A stretch of 64,000 bases of DNA from an uncultured Microbacterium sp. (lineage in GTDB: Bacteria; Actinomycetota; Actinomycetes; Actinomycetales; Microbacteriaceae), in the NCBI RefSeq assembly GCF_943912325.1, contig NZ_CALTTX010000001.1, positions 1-64,000 of the forward strand, in the 5' to 3' direction. Both the position numbers and the translations under genes were made by a program. Below the pieces are notes generated by a model. That model was not told the origin of the DNA. It worked only from the letters and a program-made list of their open reading frames with translations, and searched no databases. Shown in pieces: positions 48,755 to 58,011 of this stretch (position 1 is its first letter; each line of letters begins with the position of its first letter).

Positions 48755-50866
48755 TCAGCGCTTCGGGACGAAGTCGACCGAGCCGTCCGGGGTCGAACGT
48801 GCCGTGCCGTTCTGGAAAGTCTGAGTGCAGTTACCCGCGGTGCAGTTCGCCGGCGCCGTCGGCCATCCCAACCAGGTTGACTCAGCGCCGTAGTGGTACC
48901 ACATGTTGAGGATCGGTCCGTAGGGATTGAATATCGCGGAGTTCTGACCCTGAGCTTGTGTGATGACACCGTTCTGGAAGTGTTGCGCCCACCCGCCACC
49001 GTTGGCGCTGGAATAGCGCAACACACTCACGGCTACGCCCGCAGACGACCCGTCCTGCGCCATCTTCTTCCACGACGCGCCGATACCGCCGAACGTGGCA
49101 TACGTTCCCCACGACGAGGACGAGAGCACGTCACCGTTCGAGAAGATCTGACTGCAGCCGAAACCGTCGCACGTCGCGTTCGACGCGGGCAGCCCGTACG
49201 GCCCCCGCTCACCACCCGAACGCGACCAATACGCCTGAGTGGCGCCGTACGGCAGCAGGAAGAAGCCCGCGTTCGACGAACCGAGGATGCCGCCTCGGAA
49301 ATTCTGAGAAGAGCCACCGGGAACGGCTTTCGTGGTCTCGAACGGTTCACCGAGGCCCGCGAAACCGCCGCGAGCAAGCCATTCCGCCGCGAACGGCGAC
49401 GTCAGGGTCTGCACTCCGTAAGGTCCTGTCGCGAGGATGCCACCGATGAACTGCTGGTAGCAGTTCGCACCCGAGCAGGTGTAGTCGCCAACCGGCCAGC
49501 CCAGCGAGCCATTGACGGCGCCCGTCGCGCGCCACGCCGATGCGATATCGGAGTTCGGGACGACGCGGAATCCGGCGGCGCTTTGTGAGAGCGTTCCGCC
49601 CTCGAACGTCTGCGACCACGCGACACCCGAGGCATTGTTGACGAACGTCATGTCATCGACGGCCGCGCCGAGGCTACTGCTCATGCCTCCGGCACCGATC
49701 CAGTAATCGCGCAATCCGCCGACGATCGAGTGAGCGCCACGTGACGCGGTCCACGTCACGACGCCTCCGGTGAACGTCTGCGCGCACCGGACGTTGTCGG
49801 AGCTGCATGTCTGTTCGGCGTTCGGCCAACCGAGCGAGCCCGAAGGTCCGCCCAGGCGGTTGTACTCATTCAGCGACGCTCCGACAGGGATGCGGACGGT
49901 GCCGCCCTGATAACTTCCGTAGACCGTCGCGCGCTGGAAGGTCTGATACCAGCCCTCACCGTTCTGAGCAACGTAGACGCCATAGCCCGTCGGCGCCCCG
50001 ATCGGGCCGCCTGCGCCACCGTTCGCATTCCAATAACTCGAGAAGCCGTCGAGCACCGTGTACTGGCGGGGGTTGCCGAACCAGTCCGAGAAGATGCGCC
50101 AGAAGTTGCGGTTGCCGTACGTCGAACAGGCATCCCCTGTTCCATAAAGATTGTTGAGCGCGGCTTGATTGGGCGTATACGGCGTGTAGATGTAGAGCGC
50201 CGCCGTTGCCTGGTTGTTGATGAAGACGCTCTTCGTGCCGCATGACGACGACGGGTTGAAGAGAATGTTGTTCCATCGCTGTGCACGATAACCGAAGCTC
50301 GTGGGATTGAGACGATAGATCTCGAACTGCCGCGCGCCGTAGTAGACCTGGTAGAAGAAGCCTGCGGTGTTCGGATCGCACGGTGCCGTGTCGGGGCAGC
50401 CCTGTCCCATTGCGGCGCGATAGTTCCAGTCGCTCGGCGCCGTCGATGTGACAAGACCCTGTTCCTTTTGCAACAACGTCAAAAGCACGCGCTGACTGAT
50501 GCCGCACGAGCGAGCAACGCGATCGATGATCTGGGCGGCGGTTTCGCGACCCGATCCGCTGTAGCCGTTGCAATATTTGTCGGCCGCAATGGTCGCGGTC
50601 GACTGAGCGTAGTCCTTGAGGCACGTCGCGCCCGACGAGCAGGAACGAACTTGACCATTGAGGAAGGTCTGGATGTCGGTCGCCGACATCGCGCCCGAAT
50701 CGTAGAAGATCGTGTCATCGATGATGTATCCCGGATCCCAGTCCGACGCCGAGGCGGCGTTCGCGGGGCTCGGAACACGGGCGTTGACGACGACCAGAAG
50801 ACCGAACACCAGGGTCAGGACGGCCGTGACTGCGAGTAGGCCGCGTCGGCGCTGTTGGGTGATCAC
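48755..50866 (-). CDS. Secreted LGFP-repeat protein
   Basis: A 703-residue exported protein. A signal peptide or anchor spans about 8-38 (GLLAVTAVLTLVFGLLVVVN, then ARVPSPANA). Residues about 40-275 form a Cys-containing domain I do not recognise (YIIDDTIFYDSGAMSATDIQ, YYGARQFEIYRLNP). From about 285 to the end at least seven LGFP-type repeats occur (GGPIGAPTGYG, SGSLGWPNAEQTC, NGSLGWPVGDYTC, AGLGEPFE, RGPYGLPASNATC, STWLGWPTAPANC). In corynebacteria LGFP repeats bind envelope arabinogalactan, so glycan attachment is likely. GTG overlaps the lipoprotein stop (GTGA). It is convergent with wzt. Confidence 0.87.
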   Translation of the reverse strand: MITQQRRRGLLAVTAVLTLVFGLLVVVNARVPSPANAASASDWDPGYIIDDTIFYDSGAMSATDIQTFLNGQVRSCSSGATCLKDYAQSTATIAADKYCNGYSGSGRETAAQIIDRVARSCGISQRVLLTLLQKEQGLVTSTAPSDWNYRAAMGQGCPDTAPCDPNTAGFFYQVYYGARQFEIYRLNPTSFGYRAQRWNNILFNPSSSCGTKSVFINNQATAALYIYTPYTPNQAALNNLYGTGDACSTYGNRNFWRIFSDWFGNPRQYTVLDGFSSYWNANGGAGGPIGAPTGYGVYVAQNGEGWYQTFQRATVYGSYQGGTVRIPVGASLNEYNRLGGPSGSLGWPNAEQTCSSDNVRCAQTFTGGVVTWTASRGAHSIVGGLRDYWIGAGGMSSSLGAAVDDMTFVNNASGVAWSQTFEGGTLSQSAAGFRVVPNSDIASAWRATGAVNGSLGWPVGDYTCSGANCYQQFIGGILATGPYGVQTLTSPFAAEWLARGGFAGLGEPFETTKAVPGGSSQNFRGGILGSSNAGFFLLPYGATQAYWSRSGGERGPYGLPASNATCDGFGCSQIFSNGDVLSSSSWGTYATFGGIGASWKKMAQDGSSAGVAVSVLRYSSANGGGWAQHFQNGVITQAQGQNSAIFNPYGPILNMWYHYGAESTWLGWPTAPANCTAGNCTQTFQNGTARSTPDGSVDFVPKR

Positions 50867-51345
50867 GGCAGATCGATCCGTCGGTCAGTGGTGCCTTCGT
50901 GGACGCTCGAGCGGTACTCGAGCGTTGCGGTCCACTCCCCCGAGCCGAGATCGCTCGTGGCGATGCTGATGACGGGACAGTAACTCACCCCATTCGCGAC
51001 GGTCGCGGGGGCGTTCGCGGTGGCGCGGCGAGATCCCTGTGTCATAACGAGGGTGCACACGCCATCGGCATCCGTGATTCCCGCGACTATTCCCGTCGCT
51101 TCAACCGAGCCGCCTTCGACATCGAGCGTGACGATCGTGACCTGGGCGGCGTCTCCCGATGCGCTCGGCGCCGGCGAGGTCGGTTCGGGCGTGTCAAGCG
51201 GTGCGGGCGGCGTCGGCGTGACGAAGCTCGCGCTCGGCGACATCGTCGCGGATGGGGAGCTCTCCGGCTCGGGAACGCACCCCGCCAGACCCATCGCTCC
51301 CACGCCGATAAGCACAACGACGGCCAAACCCACCCCAAATCTCAT
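50863..51345 (-). CDS. Small putative lipoprotein
   Basis: A 160-residue lipoprotein with signal peptide MRFGVGLAVVVLIGVGAMGL and lipobox LAGC (Cys23). Residues 25-75 are a Pro/Ser/Thr-rich stalk. The C-terminal about 85 residues form a compact domain with two Cys (GVCTLVMTQG and VSYCPVISIA) and strand-rich sequence ending in LEYRSSVHEGTTDRRIDLP, a possible Ig-like fold. No family recognised. A leaderless -10 (TACGAT, N6) fixes the ATG at 51345; its stop overlaps the LGFP gene start, so the two are co-expressed and may work together at the cell surface. Confidence 0.78.
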   Translation of the reverse strand: MRFGVGLAVVVLIGVGAMGLAGCVPEPESSPSATMSPSASFVTPTPPAPLDTPEPTSPAPSASGDAAQVTIVTLDVEGGSVEATGIVAGITDADGVCTLVMTQGSRRATANAPATVANGVSYCPVISIATSDLGSGEWTATLEYRSSVHEGTTDRRIDLP

Positions 51346-51351
51346 GCGCTC

Positions 51352-51357
51352 ATCGTA
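51352..51357 (-). promoter_or_regulatory. -10 box TACGAT of leaderless lipoprotein gene
   Basis: Minus-strand TACGAT ends 6 nt before the ATG at 51345. It lies just downstream of the AlgX-like gene's stop region (51374), giving the lipoprotein-LGFP pair its own promoter. Confidence 0.5.
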
Positions 51358-51373
51358 AGTCGCTGTGAGCAGA

Positions 51374-52552
51374 TCACCCGCCAGCACTCGCCGGGGGCGA
51401 GATCAGATGGCGTTCGGCGAACTGGATGATGACGACACCCGGATGATGCTGCGCGACGAGCGCACGCACATCGAGGGGATCGGCCGCGCCGAACTGATTC
51501 GCAACCTGCCACGTCGGCGAGTACGCCTGATCGAGGTATGGCGAGATCGCGCCCCCCATCGAGTCACGCACGACCAGCGCCGACTTTCCGGTCCACGACG
51601 CAGCGACCTGCGTCGTGACGGGGAGAACACTCGAGTCGATCACCGTCGACCCGGGCCCCGTCACTGTGGCGCCCGATTTGTCGGTGTAGGTAACGTCTTC
51701 GAGCTGATCTGCGAAAACGGGCGCTGCCCAGTCCTCGCCGGGGCTCGCGACGCCGTAGCTTGCCCATTCGTTGAAGTCACCGATGACCTTGTGACCCGAA
51801 ATTGCCGGTACGCGCAGGGCCGCAGCAACGGGGTGACGTGCGTTGATGCAGTCGGCGATCTGCTTCCAACCGATGTAGCCGCCGTAGTCGGTCCAGTGGC
51901 TGTTGCTCCAGCTGAACAGGTGAACGTCGTCGGTTTTCGCGTCGATGAGCTTCTGACGCAAATCGATGACGGGCAATCCGGATGCTTGCGACATGAACTG
52001 GTCCGCCGGCGTCGATCCGCGAAGCTCCTGCATCCACGTCGGCAGCTCTTCGGGGTAGACGCTCGACGTGGAGGGCGTGATCACGATCTGCAGGTCGGCA
52101 CCCGATGCGGCGAGGTCCCGTTGCAACGTCGAGAAATACGAGACCCACGCCGAGATTTGCGTCTGCGTGAGTGTCGCGCGCCCGACCGCCTGCGATGCGT
52201 ACTGATCGACGTAGTCGCCCCAGAACGTCCACCCGTTCGGGCCCTGGATGTAGGGCTTCGACAGTTCTTCGGAATGTTCCTGCCACACCTTCTCGGCGCT
52301 GCCATCGCCCGCGAGCCACGGCTCGGAGGCGGGAGCCGCGACGGGCGGAGTGCAGGCATCGCTGACGGCGTCGCCCGCGGGCGTGGATTCGGGAATGGGA
52401 TGCCGTGCGCCGATCCACTTGGCGCTGACACCGAGCACGAGGGCGGCTATGCAGACGAGGGCCAACAGCACGAGGGGCGTGTATCGCAACGCACGCTGCC
52501 CTCGCGATCGGGGCGGCCGAGCCGGCGGCCCGGGCGGATACGCGGTAACCAT
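51374..52552 (-). CDS. AlgX/AlgJ-like SGNH-hydrolase-fold membrane-anchored protein
   Basis: A 392-residue protein with one transmembrane helix (about 24-44) and an extracytoplasmic domain. NGWTFWGDYVDQYASQ and the block LQIVITPSTSSVYPEELPTW match AlgX/AlgJ/DHHW proteins, which O-acetylate exported polysaccharides. The nucleophile region is ALVVRDSMGGAISPYL with Ser331. The expected Asp-x-His reads Asn217-Ser-His219 in SWSNSHWTDYGG, so the triad Asp is replaced. The membrane acyltransferase gene is directly upstream and overlaps by one base (TAATG), the usual partner arrangement. Acetyltransferase, esterase or binding-only function remains open. Confidence 0.78.
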   Translation of the reverse strand: MVTAYPPGPPARPPRSRGQRALRYTPLVLLALVCIAALVLGVSAKWIGARHPIPESTPAGDAVSDACTPPVAAPASEPWLAGDGSAEKVWQEHSEELSKPYIQGPNGWTFWGDYVDQYASQAVGRATLTQTQISAWVSYFSTLQRDLAASGADLQIVITPSTSSVYPEELPTWMQELRGSTPADQFMSQASGLPVIDLRQKLIDAKTDDVHLFSWSNSHWTDYGGYIGWKQIADCINARHPVAAALRVPAISGHKVIGDFNEWASYGVASPGEDWAAPVFADQLEDVTYTDKSGATVTGPGSTVIDSSVLPVTTQVAASWTGKSALVVRDSMGGAISPYLDQAYSPTWQVANQFGAADPLDVRALVAQHHPGVVIIQFAERHLISPPASAGG

Positions 52553-53721
52553 TAGCGCGATGCCTCCGAGTTGCTGAGCACAAGCCGCGAGCGAACACGG
52601 TCTCGTAGTCGGTTCCTGCGCTCCCGCGTGCCATCAATCAGGCGAGTGAGCCAGCGAGGTGTCCAGGACTTCAGATCCAGAGCCGGCTTTTCGACCAGGT
52701 GCCAGCTGAGCCAGGCGTAGAGGTGGCAGGCGACGATGACGAGCAGGATATAAGGCCAGAAACCGAAGTCCTGAACATGAAAGTAGGTCGCCAGCCACAT
52801 GATGGGCCATCCGCTGATGTAGATACCGTACGAGAAGTCTCCCCGACGGTCCCAACCCGAGAGCTTCGTCGCGCGAATGGCGAACCACAGCAGGGCATAG
52901 CAGAACGCATACTGTCCGATGACGAGCCAGCCGCCCTTGACGTAGGTGACGATCGCCACGGCAGCACAAGCAACACCGATCCGATCATCGATCGGCACCT
53001 TGTCGCGGTGGAGGTAGAAGAGCATCCCCCACGCAAACGGGGCAAACAGCAAGAGCACGCGGAAGTCGTTGAAGACCCCGCTGACCGCGACAAGGTTGCC
53101 GAATCCGAGCCACTGCATCATCGAGAATCCGATGATCACGCCCGCGAACACCGTCGCGACGATCCGGTTTCCCAGCGCACCGAAGACGCCGAGTGCCGCG
53201 ACCATCAGATAGCAGGCGAACTCGAACGCGAGTGTCCACGCTGACCCGTTCCAGTCGAGGATGCCATGCCCGGAGAAGAGGGGCGTCGAGGTTCCCATAC
53301 CCGCGATGTCGATCTGCCGCATGACGAGGGTGAAGTTGTTGAGGAAGTAGGTCAGAGGGCTCGCAACCGGCGCATCCCAGAACCCCGCCATCGTGCCTTT
53401 CTCGGCGAGCCAAGCGACCGGTGCGAAGACGAAGGCTGTACAGATCAGGATGAGGAAGAACCCCGGGTAGATCCGCAGAACGCGGTGCCACAGGAACCTC
53501 AGCGTCGTTGACCGACCCATCTTCGATCGGGTGATGAGGAAACCCGAGAGGAAGAAGAATCCCGAGACCGCGACGCCGCCGAACGACTGCTCCGAGCTCC
53601 ACTGCGTGCCGAGGTCCTTACCCCCGAAGAACCCCGCGACCGGACCAGCGTGCGAGAAGATGACGAGGAACGCCAAGAACCACCGCAGGAAACCAATGGC
53701 ATTTCGACGCGGGTCGAACAT
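52552..53721 (-). CDS. Membrane acyltransferase (acyltransferase family 3)
   Basis: A 389-residue protein with ten or so transmembrane helices of the acyltransferase-3 (OafA/NodX-like) family. The N-terminal region NAIGFLRWFLAFLVIFSHAG carries the expected R/H motif residues, FGGVAVSGFFFLSGFLITRS is the conserved second-helix block, and FLWHRVLRIYPGFFLILICT contains the RxxRxxP-like motif. The C-terminal FSYGIYISGWPIMWLATYF and LSWHLVEKPALDLK are also typical. It should pass acyl groups across the membrane for glycan O-acetylation, together with the AlgX-like protein. ATG at 53721 has GGAG close by; a TTG at 53739 overlapping the upstream stop is a real alternative. Confidence 0.9.
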   Translation of the reverse strand: MFDPRRNAIGFLRWFLAFLVIFSHAGPVAGFFGGKDLGTQWSSEQSFGGVAVSGFFFLSGFLITRSKMGRSTTLRFLWHRVLRIYPGFFLILICTAFVFAPVAWLAEKGTMAGFWDAPVASPLTYFLNNFTLVMRQIDIAGMGTSTPLFSGHGILDWNGSAWTLAFEFACYLMVAALGVFGALGNRIVATVFAGVIIGFSMMQWLGFGNLVAVSGVFNDFRVLLLFAPFAWGMLFYLHRDKVPIDDRIGVACAAVAIVTYVKGGWLVIGQYAFCYALLWFAIRATKLSGWDRRGDFSYGIYISGWPIMWLATYFHVQDFGFWPYILLVIVACHLYAWLSWHLVEKPALDLKSWTPRWLTRLIDGTRERRNRLRDRVRSRLVLSNSEASR

Positions 53722-53735
53722 CGACTCCAGGCTTC

Positions 53736-55715
53736 TCAAAGAAACTCCATGTCATCTACGGCGTCTTCGACAGGCGTGGCGGAAAGTGACTTACGCCACG
53801 CTCGGTACCCAGGATCAACGGCCGAGCGAAGTGCGCGATATGCATGGCGTACGGGCTTATAAACGGCTTCGAACTTCGGGTAGACGCGCGGATGCCGGAG
53901 CTTCGTGTAGGCGACGACATAACCCGCTGGCCCACCGCCGATGAAGTCTCCCGAAGCGTCGAGCAAGTGCACCTGATCGATCGCCCAGCCCTGCAGGTTG
54001 GCGCTCATGCGGTCGAGCTTGTACTCGAGCGACGTGTGGCTGATGGCCGCGTATCGCGACGTCGCGACCGTCTTCGTGTAGTACCCATCTTCGGCTGCGG
54101 CATAGCTGAAGAGTCGCTCGAGCACGTGGGCGACGCTGCCGTCCTTGTGCGCGAGCGGCTGCGGGAACTGTCGGTAGGTCCAGTCGACGTCGGTGAGTCG
54201 ACGCAAGGCCTCGGGACGAAAAGCGAACATGCAGCCATAGGGCGCGAGCGGCGTCGGCTCGTCGAAGGGAACGCGTATGTCGAGCTTCTTGGCCCACTCC
54301 TGTGCCGCATCCCAGTTCCCGAACCAACCACGCCCGAGCGTCGGGTATCCGATGTGAATCGTAGGAGCGTAGGCGATTCCCAATCCGGGCTCATTCTGGA
54401 ACAGACCGAGGAGGTTCGCCGTATAGCCCGGGGAGTTCAGCAGGTTCATGACCTGGTGGCGGCGGAAGAACTCCCCCGCGTTGACGCCCTCTTGCACGGT
54501 CTTCTTCGAGTGGACCTTGAAGACGACGTCGTAATCGGAGCTCCGAAGAACGTCGGCACATCCGACGAAGAACGCACCCATGTCACGACCGCGATTAGAC
54601 GGCAGGATGCGCACCTCGACGCGCTTGCGATGGGGGTCCTCCACCTCCGCAAGCGTCACCTCGATCTCATCGGCGCGGGCCTTATCGGTCGTCGTGATGA
54701 ACAAGTCGTAGTCCGAGGGAAGGTTTGCGGCGTACGACAGTAGTTCTTCCGTCAGCTCCGTGTAGTACAGGTGCATGATCACGGCAATGCGAAGAGGATT
54801 CGCCTCGTCGTACGCGATCGCCGTGTCGGGCATGATCTCGAGCATGGCCGCGTTGGTGTTCAAGACCTTCGGCTGCGCGCTCCTGGCCATGTTCCGAAGG
54901 ATGAGGTCCCGCGGATAGCCGAGCTGCTCCGCCTTCTCGATGAACCGACGCGCGACGATTGAATGACGGTCAAGCAACAGCGGGTCATGGAAAAACGGTC
55001 GACGTTTCAGCGCCGGGCAACCCGCATCCAGAAGCGCTTCTGCATCGTAGAACGCCGGGTGCCACGTCGAGTAGTCGCTCTGCGGAAACGCCGCCGTGTA
55101 CTCGAATCCACGGCTCGCGAAGTGCTTCGTGAAACGCGACTCATGATTGAGGATCGAGTCGGTGTACGACACGATCGGAGGCATCGTGTCCCAATAGTCA
55201 CGCCATGCCTCGCTGTCGAACATGCTCTTTCGAACGGCGATCCAGTGAGACTGAAGATGCTTCGGGAGCACACCCTTGCGCGTGAACGGGTTGGGTACCT
55301 GACGGTCGTGCTCTGTCATGCCCCAGAAGTCGAGCGTAAGAGCATCCATCCGCTCGAAGACGGGTTCGAACGGGTTCACAGGACCAAACCACGTGTAGTT
55401 CATCAGGATCAGTTCGTCATACTCAGCGAGCCGCTCTCGCCCGAACTCTTCTAGCGCGCTCTTGTAACCCCAGACATCGAAACCCTCGTTAGGCCTCACC
55501 CAGATGGTGTCGACCAGAGGTTCGAGCCGTGCGCGGCCTTCATCACTCACACTGCCGTTCACCACGACGAAGATGTGATCAGCGAAGGGTCGCAGCCGCT
55601 CGAGCTTGTAGAGGACGTAGTCGTCCACATCGCCCCGAGGGTCCCAGAGCAAATAGAAGATGACGCGCTTACCGTCCTCAGGGAACGTCGACAGCTCCGC
55701 CAACTTTTCACTCAT
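53736..55715 (-). CDS. Rhamnan synthesis protein F (RgpF) family glycosyltransferase
   Basis: A 659-residue cytosolic protein. KRVIFYLLWDPRGDVDDYVL and ADHIFVVVNGSVSDEGRARL start the first half, and YKSALEEFGRERLAEYDELI with LMNYTWFGPVNPFEPVFERM are the RgpF core. The second half (from about 330) has LRIAVIMHLYYTELTEELLS, SNRGRDMGAFFVGCADVL and VFKVHSKKTVQEGVNAGEFF. RgpF proteins take part in rhamnose-glucose polysaccharide synthesis in streptococci, probably as side-chain transferases. The start ATG at 55715 has GAGG 10 nt upstream; a longer frame is rejected. GC content here is clearly lower than in the backbone genes. Confidence 0.9.
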   Translation of the reverse strand: MSEKLAELSTFPEDGKRVIFYLLWDPRGDVDDYVLYKLERLRPFADHIFVVVNGSVSDEGRARLEPLVDTIWVRPNEGFDVWGYKSALEEFGRERLAEYDELILMNYTWFGPVNPFEPVFERMDALTLDFWGMTEHDRQVPNPFTRKGVLPKHLQSHWIAVRKSMFDSEAWRDYWDTMPPIVSYTDSILNHESRFTKHFASRGFEYTAAFPQSDYSTWHPAFYDAEALLDAGCPALKRRPFFHDPLLLDRHSIVARRFIEKAEQLGYPRDLILRNMARSAQPKVLNTNAAMLEIMPDTAIAYDEANPLRIAVIMHLYYTELTEELLSYAANLPSDYDLFITTTDKARADEIEVTLAEVEDPHRKRVEVRILPSNRGRDMGAFFVGCADVLRSSDYDVVFKVHSKKTVQEGVNAGEFFRRHQVMNLLNSPGYTANLLGLFQNEPGLGIAYAPTIHIGYPTLGRGWFGNWDAAQEWAKKLDIRVPFDEPTPLAPYGCMFAFRPEALRRLTDVDWTYRQFPQPLAHKDGSVAHVLERLFSYAAAEDGYYTKTVATSRYAAISHTSLEYKLDRMSANLQGWAIDQVHLLDASGDFIGGGPAGYVVAYTKLRHPRVYPKFEAVYKPVRHAYRALRSAVDPGYRAWRKSLSATPVEDAVDDMEFL

Positions 55716-55827
55716 GACTGAAGGACCTCGTTCTCTTACTGACCGTGTTACGACGAGAATGGGAAGCCTCGACGGAACCGACGGACCTCCCACGCGAGCG
55801 CCTCGAGCGATCCTACCGGTTCAGACT

Positions 55828-58011
55828 TCACGCACCCCGAGCGTCGCCGAGGTCGATGCGTTGCGCCGCAACGCCTGCGAGGAACCGAGCGCGGGCGTCG
55901 AACGAGTGCTCTTCTCTCACCCGATGAGACACTCGCGCGAGTGTCTCGCGGTCGGGAAAGAGTGAGTCAAGGTCTCGCCTGAGCATGTCGGTGAGCTGAG
56001 CCGGGTCGTCATAGATCTGTACGGCGTCGCCGAACAGTTCCTCAAGTCCCTCGACGCGTTCCGAGATGACTCTTCCGCCACACGCGACGACGTCGAATGG
56101 ACGCATCGCGATGAATCCTTCGCGTTTCATGGCTGGCCACTGGTCGTTCAACACGACCGCAGCCGATGCGTAGCGCGCCGCGAGCTGCTCATTGGGAATC
56201 GAATCGGCGGCGATCGCAGCCGCTGGGATGTACCCTCGCCAATCGGGCCCATAGACACGCACGGGAATGCCCGCTCGCAAAGGCTCTATGACGCTCGGAC
56301 GCGCAATTCCTCTCGCCGTGCCGACGAAAACGATATCGGGCGTCGACTCGACGTCCTGGGGCGAGAAGTGATCAAGATCGGTCGCCTCAAGCAGGACGCC
56401 GATGTCTCGCCCGAATCGGTGCGATGCGCGCCGCGACCAGCCCTCAGAGGCAGCGAATACGAGGTCGAAATGCGATAGTTCCGCAGCAGTCACTTCATCC
56501 GGGTGGCTGATAATCCACTCGATGCTGAGCAGCGGCGTAGGCGACGGGTCAATGCGATACGGGCCACGCACGATGAGTTGCACTTCATCAAGGCTCGCGC
56601 TTTGCCGGCTGGCCGCCGGAAGCGGATCCACGACCACGAAGTGGCCAAGTCGTCGCAGCGCTGAGGCAAGACCACGCGCAAAGTGCGCGTCACCCCATAC
56701 CGCGCCCGCGACGCCGGCAGGCGCGCTGGTCTTGACCGCCCAACGAAGCGCGTGCGGCTCCGGTCTGCGCCAAACCAGCTGCGGTGATGCAACGCCCGCC
56801 TGAACGTCCCATCCGGTCAGATCGAATCCCGCGTCGTCGTAGACCTGTTGCACCAGTTCGCTCGCCGCGGGCGCGGGCGCCCCTCGCCCATCGTCCTCGA
56901 ACCCCGGCATGACGTCGGCATGAGCATCGAGAACGACGTCTACGAGGTCGGCACGGTCGGTGCCGCGATCGACAGCGAAAATCGGCGAAGCCAACCCGGG
57001 AACGGTGACGACCGACCGCGTCGAACGCAACACATGGAGGTCCTCGCGGGGGTGCGTTCGCAGCACGCGCACGATGCCCGTTTCAGAGCCCGAAGTCACT
57101 TCGGACTCGAAGACGCCCGCAAGCGTACCGTCCGGCAAGAATCGGATCGGCGCCGCTCGATGTGCCGTCGCTGCATCCAGCAGCGCCCGCGCGGCTCCTG
57201 GCCGGGGGACGTTGCCGCTCTGGACGACCAGGAGTCGGCCCGTTGTCCGCTCGATCGCTTGTTGCACAAGAGCGGGCATGAGGCGCCCACTCCGGGCACG
57301 CCGCGCTTCGGCGCCGGTGATCGCCGAAGCGGTAGACAGAAGGATCCAGGCTTCGAGCTCCGGCTCCTCCACGAGCCACGTTATTCTCGCGTCCTCCAGC
57401 TCGTCGGAGAAAAGCGCGATCGTTCTCTCAGGATGTTCGTCCCCCGTGAGCGACCACAGCACATCTGCCACGTCAGCCTCGACACTCGCATTGCTGAGCA
57501 ACGATGCGGGCCACGGGTTGAGGTGCGCGGTTTCGAGTGCCTGAATCGCGAGCGACCGGAAGTCTTTCGCGGACATTGCGCGAGAGGATCGCCCCACGCT
57601 GAACGTGAGCTGCACGGCATGGTCAGCGGACACGTCCTCGAGGGTCTGCAACTCTTCATCGACCGGGGAAGACCACCATGGGTGCGTTCGTACGGTGCGT
57701 CGGTCGCTGACCAGATAGGCGTACATCGCGGGGACTCGTCCGGAGTCCGGGAGCTGGCGCGACACGAAGGACTCGGCGAAGAGCGGATGAAGCGACAGAC
57801 CCTCTCGGAACCCCGCATGCACGTAGTCCGAAATGACCTGCTGGCGCGTGCTTGGCCCCCAGCCTCGCTGTGCGGCGTAGAACTCCACGTCGACAAGCCT
57901 GCTCGATGCAATCGTGCGTGCCCACCACAGTCGATCGACGCGTTCTATGACGGGGGCGAAGCGCGCATTCGATCGCGCGGAACGGACCGCAGAGCGAATC
58001 GATACAGTCAC
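55828..58011 (-). CDS. Large glycosyltransferase with CgeB-like (Glyco_trans_1_2) C-terminus
   Basis: A 727-residue protein. Residues 1-400 have no motif I recognise (DVEFYAAQRGWGPSTRQQVI, FREGLSLHPLFAESF). From about 425 a GT-B fold is visible: AVKTSAPAGVAGAVWGDAHF with ARGLASALRRLGHFVVVDPL, then LDHFSPQDVESTPDIVFVGT and the CgeB-type end block FDVVACGGRVISERVEGLEE, LFGDAVQIYDDP. The sugar is unknown. The GTG at 58011 overlaps the GT2 stop by 4 nt and the RgpF gene follows after 112 nt, so it belongs to the same polysaccharide operon. Confidence 0.82.
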   Translation of the reverse strand: MTVSIRSAVRSARSNARFAPVIERVDRLWWARTIASSRLVDVEFYAAQRGWGPSTRQQVISDYVHAGFREGLSLHPLFAESFVSRQLPDSGRVPAMYAYLVSDRRTVRTHPWWSSPVDEELQTLEDVSADHAVQLTFSVGRSSRAMSAKDFRSLAIQALETAHLNPWPASLLSNASVEADVADVLWSLTGDEHPERTIALFSDELEDARITWLVEEPELEAWILLSTASAITGAEARRARSGRLMPALVQQAIERTTGRLLVVQSGNVPRPGAARALLDAATAHRAAPIRFLPDGTLAGVFESEVTSGSETGIVRVLRTHPREDLHVLRSTRSVVTVPGLASPIFAVDRGTDRADLVDVVLDAHADVMPGFEDDGRGAPAPAASELVQQVYDDAGFDLTGWDVQAGVASPQLVWRRPEPHALRWAVKTSAPAGVAGAVWGDAHFARGLASALRRLGHFVVVDPLPAASRQSASLDEVQLIVRGPYRIDPSPTPLLSIEWIISHPDEVTAAELSHFDLVFAASEGWSRRASHRFGRDIGVLLEATDLDHFSPQDVESTPDIVFVGTARGIARPSVIEPLRAGIPVRVYGPDWRGYIPAAAIAADSIPNEQLAARYASAAVVLNDQWPAMKREGFIAMRPFDVVACGGRVISERVEGLEELFGDAVQIYDDPAQLTDMLRRDLDSLFPDRETLARVSHRVREEHSFDARARFLAGVAAQRIDLGDARGA

